From contig NZ_UGNW01000001.1 of assembly GCF_900452515.1 (NCBI RefSeq), positions 2,170,001 through 2,234,000 of the forward strand: a stretch of DNA of 64,000 bases, given 5' to 3'. The translations under genes and the position numbers were made by a program. Shown here in pieces: positions 60,109-64,000 of this stretch (position 1 is the first letter of the stretch; every line of letters starts with the position of its first letter). Source of the stretch: Legionella birminghamensis. Its GTDB lineage: Bacteria > Pseudomonadota > Gammaproteobacteria > Legionellales > Legionellaceae. The notes beneath the pieces were generated by a model. The model did not search any database and was not told the origin of the DNA. It worked only from the letters and a program-made list of their open reading frames with translations.

Positions 60109-61530
60109 TTATGACAGACGTTTGACGCCCACTTTTTTCCCTTTTATCTTTCCATTCTGGAATTGGGCATAGGCTTTCCCTATTTGACTTCGCTCAATAG
60201 CCACATAGGAATGTGCGCTTAAAATATCAATCTTTCCAATTGCCTCTGCTTTTAGCCCTGCATCTTTTGTTAAGGCACCCAGTATATCACCGGGTCGGAT
60301 CTTATCCTTTCTTCCAGCCATGAGACCGAGGGTGATCATGGATGGCGATAGACTTGAAGAAGGGATGGCGCTTAACTCATTCACTGTTCCCCAGACCAGA
60401 GGTTCATTTATCAGCTCTTCAATTGCACATAAGCGCTCCGCATCCTTGGGAGTGGTTATACTCAAGGCCAGGCCTTTGCTGCCAGCGCGGCCGGTACGTC
60501 CTATACGATGGACATGTACTTCCGGTTCGAAAGCCAGATCAAAATTAATAACTGCCGGAAGCTCCTTTATATCCAAACCTCGCGCAGCAACATCTGTTGC
60601 TACCAAAATACAACGGCTGTGATTGGCAAACTGAATAATAGCCTGATCCCGCTCTACCTGTTCCAGATCCCCATTGAGAACGCCGGCGCTAAAGCCATCC
60701 TGCTTGAGCAGACTCGCTAGCTCCTGGGTTTTTTCTTTAGTATTACAAAAAATTAAAGTGGAAGCTGGCTGATAATGCATTAATATTTTTTTCAATATGG
60801 GGTATTTATCAGATTGATTCTCTACTTCAAAAAATCGTTGCTCAATCTCTTGTGCGCATGCTGGCTCTTCTGCTTTTACTTCCTGAGGATGACGCATAAA
60901 CTCTTTTGCCAATTGTTTAATCTCTGGCGTAAAAGTCGCGGAAAATAACAAGGTCTGCCTCCTGGAGGGACAAAAACCAAGTATTTGCCGTAATGAGTCA
61001 ACAAATCCCATGTCCAGCATTCTGTCTGCTTCATCTAAAATGACCGTGTCAATATGAGACAAACTCAAACTCTTTTGCTCTAAATGCTTCTGAACCCGTC
61101 CCGGCGTACCAATAATAATGTGCGCGCCATGTCGCAGGGAATCATACTGCGCCCTGATTGGAGTTCCCCCGGAAAGGTTTAAAATTTTTATATTCGGTAA
61201 AAGCCGGGCGAGACGGCGCAAAACCTGGCAGACTTGCTCAGCAAGTTCCCGTGTGGGGCAAAGTACCAGTGACTGCATTTGAGGCCGGTCTGTTTTCAAA
61301 TGATGAAGCAGTGCTAAACCAAAAGCGACTGTTTTACCGCTGCCTGTCTGTGCCTGAGCGATAACATCAGTCCTGTTCAGCAATAAGGGTAAACTTTGTG
61401 CCTGAATGGCTGTCATCTGGTGATAATTTAGCGAGAGAAGATTATTCAATAACTCTTTTCGCAGAGCCAGGGAAGAAAAAGATAATTCCCCACTATAGTC
61501 AGGAAATGCTTTTTCTGAACTAGTATCCAT
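60109..61530 (-). CDS. dbpA: DEAD-box ATP-dependent RNA helicase DbpA
   Basis: 473 aa from the ATG at 61530. An upstream in-frame start at 61572 is possible. Helicase motifs are complete: IQAQSLPLL (Q motif), AQTGSGKTVAFG, PTRELAEQV, GTPGRV, LDEADRMLDMGF, FSATF, VATDVAARGLDI and HRIGRTGRAG. The C-terminal 75 residues (RPGDILGALTKDAGLKAEAIGKI through VAIERSQIGKAYAQF) are the DbpA RNA-recognition domain that binds hairpin 92 of 23S rRNA. It works in assembly of the large ribosomal subunit. It is the first gene of the dbpA-csp-ybiT operon and divergent from the ankyrin/protease-like gene. Confidence 0.92.
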   Translation of the reverse strand: MDTSSEKAFPDYSGELSFSSLALRKELLNNLLSLNYHQMTAIQAQSLPLLLNRTDVIAQAQTGSGKTVAFGLALLHHLKTDRPQMQSLVLCPTRELAEQVCQVLRRLARLLPNIKILNLSGGTPIRAQYDSLRHGAHIIIGTPGRVQKHLEQKSLSLSHIDTVILDEADRMLDMGFVDSLRQILGFCPSRRQTLLFSATFTPEIKQLAKEFMRHPQEVKAEEPACAQEIEQRFFEVENQSDKYPILKKILMHYQPASTLIFCNTKEKTQELASLLKQDGFSAGVLNGDLEQVERDQAIIQFANHSRCILVATDVAARGLDIKELPAVINFDLAFEPEVHVHRIGRTGRAGSKGLALSITTPKDAERLCAIEELINEPLVWGTVNELSAIPSSSLSPSMITLGLMAGRKDKIRPGDILGALTKDAGLKAEAIGKIDILSAHSYVAIERSQIGKAYAQFQNGKIKGKKVGVKRLS

Positions 61531-61663
61531 TTTCTGGGACGCTTGGATTGTAAACGAAGCATATAGTACCACAAATTGTCAGATTAATTGAATTAATTAA
61601 CCTTCATCTACCCTTTAATGATAAAATGTTGTCCAAGTATAAATAATAAAATCAATTTGACTT

Positions 61664-63901
61664 ATGCCCCAAGCAATCCATCCATTCCTCGCTGCAGCCC
61701 GCGAAGGCGATATCCTTAGAGTTCGTGACTACCTAAGACAGAATATAGATGTAAATATGACTTACCATGGCGCCAATGCCCTGCACCTGGCAACACAATT
61801 TAATCATGCCGAGCTGGTTAAAGAGTTGCTTGAATCAGGTATGGATGTCGACGCATTGGATGGCTTTAAACAAACGGCCTTATGGAAAGCTTGCCAAGAG
61901 GGATATGCCAAACTTGTTGATATTTTTCTAAAACATGGCGCCAACCCCAATCTTATATGCCGCCGCATGCCGCCACTGGCTATTGCCACAGAAAATAATC
62001 ATATTGATTGTGTTAATTTATTATTAAATGGCGGGGCTGATATTAATCTGGCTAACGAAAAGGCTGGGCGCACGCCAGTTTATATAGCAATCCAGTGTGG
62101 GTATCGCCAACTGACTGATCGTTTTCTTGAAGACAATCGCACTGATTGGTCTCATACCGACATGTATGGGCTCACACCATTAATGACTGCAGCAAGCAAA
62201 GGCGATGAAATTACCGTCAGGCAATTACTGAATAAATCGATTGATTTTACAAGCGTTGATGCACTTGGTCGCAATGCAGCTGAGCACGCTGAGCGGATGG
62301 ACATTGAGGAGTTGTTTCAAAAAAAAGGGATTGTCCCTGTTGATAAACCGGGACCCTTGACTTTAAGGAGAAAGCTGCAGCACTTTCTAAAATATCTTGA
62401 GGAAAATCATCCAAATTTATATAGCACAACCCAATTTGATTTTTTTAACAAACATTCTAAACAAGGCTTTTGTTTCGGATATGCTGCTCTTTGTGCGATT
62501 CTTATCAGGCATAAAAAAACGTATCTTTTACAAAAGGCTTTGCATATAATTGCAAATACTAATCATTCTGATTTCGTATCCTGCCATCCTGGCTCTCTCC
62601 TCTTCGAGACTTATCGAACATGTTTAGACAGTATTATGTCTCTTCACATGCACAGCCCGACAAATTTTTTAAATCCAAGGAAACATTTGAATGCTCACGC
62701 ATTTTTAGGAAAGGACTGTGAGGATTTTGAAGAAAAAGCAGTAGTAGGTTTTGTATTTAAAACCACGGAACTTCCAAGGCTATTAGAATTAGCCTTTGAT
62801 ATCCACTCAACATTTCTTTTATTTAATAGAACGCATGTCATTACTCTGGACAAAAATGAAGCAAATGCTTATCAAGCTTATGCTACAGACTGTGACGAAA
62901 CAGCTCAATTTAGTAGCCTGGAAGAATTATCCCGGTTTATTGCCATTATTTTTTCCGCCAATAAAAATCAGATTATGGGACTCTATTTAATGATTATTGA
63001 ATCAGAATCCTGTAATAAAACATTTAACTTCTCCCCAATTAATGAATATATTTTATCATTACTGGAGCAACGTAAAAATCAGCATGAGTTATATATCAGA
63101 GATGCGGTGGGAACAGCCTCCTTAGCAACCGCAATCATGACAAGTAATGAAAAACTAACCTCTGAAATATTCAGGCTTTATATCGAAGAAACAAATCTTT
63201 CCGTGGCTGAAATGTTTGAGCGAAGCCAAACATTCCCACAGGCATTGGCGTTGTTAGCATTAAAAAAACGGGCTTACTTAATGAAAATCCTGCTTGCTTT
63301 AGGAGCCAATCCTAATAAAACGGATACACATGAACAACCCCCTTTGGTAATTGCCGCAGATAACGGTGATCAGGATAGCGTTAGTTTGTTACTAAGCCAT
63401 GGCGCATCCCCTAATCAAACAGACTCAAATGGCTCAACCCCCTTGTACCTGGCTGCACGGGGTAATCATTTTGAGGTTGTCGAGGAATTAGTAAGGTATG
63501 GAGCCTTAATTGACACCCCCATTGCGGATGGATGTACCCCACTCATTGTTGCCTGCGCATTCGGACATACCGCGATTGTCGAATTTCTGTTAAAGAAAAA
63601 TGCTAGCCCATTTCCGAGGGGCTACTCAGATAATGCATTGGATATGGCGATTATTTATGGGCATTTAGAAGTTGTAAAACTGCTATACAAGTACGGTGTC
63701 TCACTTAAAATAAGCAAGAAATTTTATGATGCTGAAACCTGCGCTTATGTCATGGAAAAGACGGATATTCAGAATTACATAAAGAGAAAGCTGCAAAAAA
63801 ATCAGGGAGTATACCCCAAAGCTGGTCTTTTTCACTCTGCCCCTGCCCCGACAAGCGTTGAAGAGTTAGAAATGCTTGATACTCATCAGGCAGTGATTTA
63901 A
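61664..63901 (+). CDS. Ankyrin protein with a central papain-like domain between two ankyrin blocks (putative effector)
   Basis: 745 aa. Ankyrin repeats occupy residues about 5-225 (ANALHLATQFNHAELVKELLE, TALWKACQEGYAKLVDIFLK, TPLMTAASKGDEITVRQLLN) and about 530-700 (QPPLVIAADNGDQDSVSLLLS, STPLYLAARGNHFEVVEELV, CTPLIVACAFGHTAIVEFLLK). Between them, SKQGFCFGYAALCA (Cys270), FNRTHVITLD (His391) and AYATDCDETAQFSSLEELSRF (Asp409) form a likely Cys-His-Asp triad with the His-to-Asp distance seen in C58-type proteases. The same signature, with a similar distance, occurs at the head of the 46507-49053 protein. There is no signal peptide. Base composition appears more AT-rich than the neighbouring helicase operon. 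Confidence 0.8.
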   Translation: MPQAIHPFLAAAREGDILRVRDYLRQNIDVNMTYHGANALHLATQFNHAELVKELLESGMDVDALDGFKQTALWKACQEGYAKLVDIFLKHGANPNLICRRMPPLAIATENNHIDCVNLLLNGGADINLANEKAGRTPVYIAIQCGYRQLTDRFLEDNRTDWSHTDMYGLTPLMTAASKGDEITVRQLLNKSIDFTSVDALGRNAAEHAERMDIEELFQKKGIVPVDKPGPLTLRRKLQHFLKYLEENHPNLYSTTQFDFFNKHSKQGFCFGYAALCAILIRHKKTYLLQKALHIIANTNHSDFVSCHPGSLLFETYRTCLDSIMSLHMHSPTNFLNPRKHLNAHAFLGKDCEDFEEKAVVGFVFKTTELPRLLELAFDIHSTFLLFNRTHVITLDKNEANAYQAYATDCDETAQFSSLEELSRFIAIIFSANKNQIMGLYLMIIESESCNKTFNFSPINEYILSLLEQRKNQHELYIRDAVGTASLATAIMTSNEKLTSEIFRLYIEETNLSVAEMFERSQTFPQALALLALKKRAYLMKILLALGANPNKTDTHEQPPLVIAADNGDQDSVSLLLSHGASPNQTDSNGSTPLYLAARGNHFEVVEELVRYGALIDTPIADGCTPLIVACAFGHTAIVEFLLKKNASPFPRGYSDNALDMAIIYGHLEVVKLLYKYGVSLKISKKFYDAETCAYVMEKTDIQNYIKRKLQKNQGVYPKAGLFHSAPAPTSVEELEMLDTHQAVI

Positions 63902-63940
63902 CCTTTCACTTCCGTAGCGGCACATAATAATTGAGAAATT

Positions 63941-64000
63941 ATGAAATATCTTATACATTCATGTCTCCTGCTTGCATCAGTGATGTTCTATGGAACAGTC
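63941..64000 (+). CDS. Secreted protein, N-terminal fragment
   Basis: The first 20 residues, MKYLIHSCLLLASVMFYGTV, form the start of a signal peptide or N-terminal anchor that runs off the window. TTGAGAAATT before the ATG is a weak ribosome site. It is 39 bases after the stop of the ankyrin/protease-like gene, on the same strand. Product unknown. Confidence 0.55.
   Translation, partial: MKYLIHSCLLLASVMFYGTV

Overview
The window looks like chromosomal DNA from a Legionella-type intracellular gammaproteobacterium. It mixes ordinary bacterial metabolism with an unusual number of proteins built from eukaryotic-like domains: a SET methyltransferase with ankyrin repeats, a RhoGEF (DH) domain, a Rab-like GTPase, an ankyrin protein ending in a CaaX box, a U-box-like protein, and two ankyrin proteins with a papain-like Cys/His/Asp signature. 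Such proteins are typical Dot/Icm type IV effectors. No secretion genes lie in the window, so effector status is inference. I cannot name the species.

Layout. (1) 1-4245: a minus-strand malonate decarboxylase operon, mdcA-mdcCD-mdcE-mdcG-mdcB, in which the acyl carrier protein and the beta subunit are one fused gene. (2) 4684-12722: a SET/ankyrin protein, a FadL-type outer-membrane protein, a large RecB-nuclease/UPF1-like helicase and a repeat-rich hypothetical protein. (3) 12773-21993: an intracellular PHB depolymerase followed by a complete V/A-type ATPase operon (B-D-I-K-E-DUF2764-A) and a GGQ-domain ribosome-rescue-like gene. The ATPase gene order is a rotation of the E-DUF2764-A-B-D-I-K order I know from chlamydiae, and the K subunit keeps residues of a Na+ site. 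(4) 22056-27855: a CSS/EAL c-di-GMP phosphodiesterase and an RND efflux pair. (5) 27920-46453: a mosaic of effector-like genes (RhoGEF, CaaX ankyrin, hydrolase/coiled coil, Rab-like GTPase) and housekeeping genes (DJ-1/PfpI, M20 peptidase, AhpD-like, FAD monooxygenase, VOC dioxygenase, TPMT, MgtC, esterase/beta-lactamase). (6) 46507-58057: an accessory block with an ankyrin protein carrying a protease-like head, two very large adjacent unrecognised genes (1049 and 1526 aa) and a beta-rich/U-box protein. (7) 58261-61530: a dbpA-csp-ybiT operon for RNA and cold adaptation. (8) 61664-64000: an ankyrin/protease-like/ankyrin protein and the start of a secreted protein.

Dispersed noncoding repeats occupy most of the longer gaps. 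One family of about 165-190 bp has inverted GC-rich hairpin ends and a conserved AT-rich, gene-free core (REPIN- or MITE-like), with four complete copies plus solitary ends. A second family of about 85 bp has two copies. There are also a 25-bp tandem repeat and a cluster of three perfect DnaA boxes far from any replication gene. I found no tRNA, rRNA, CRISPR array or intact insertion sequence.
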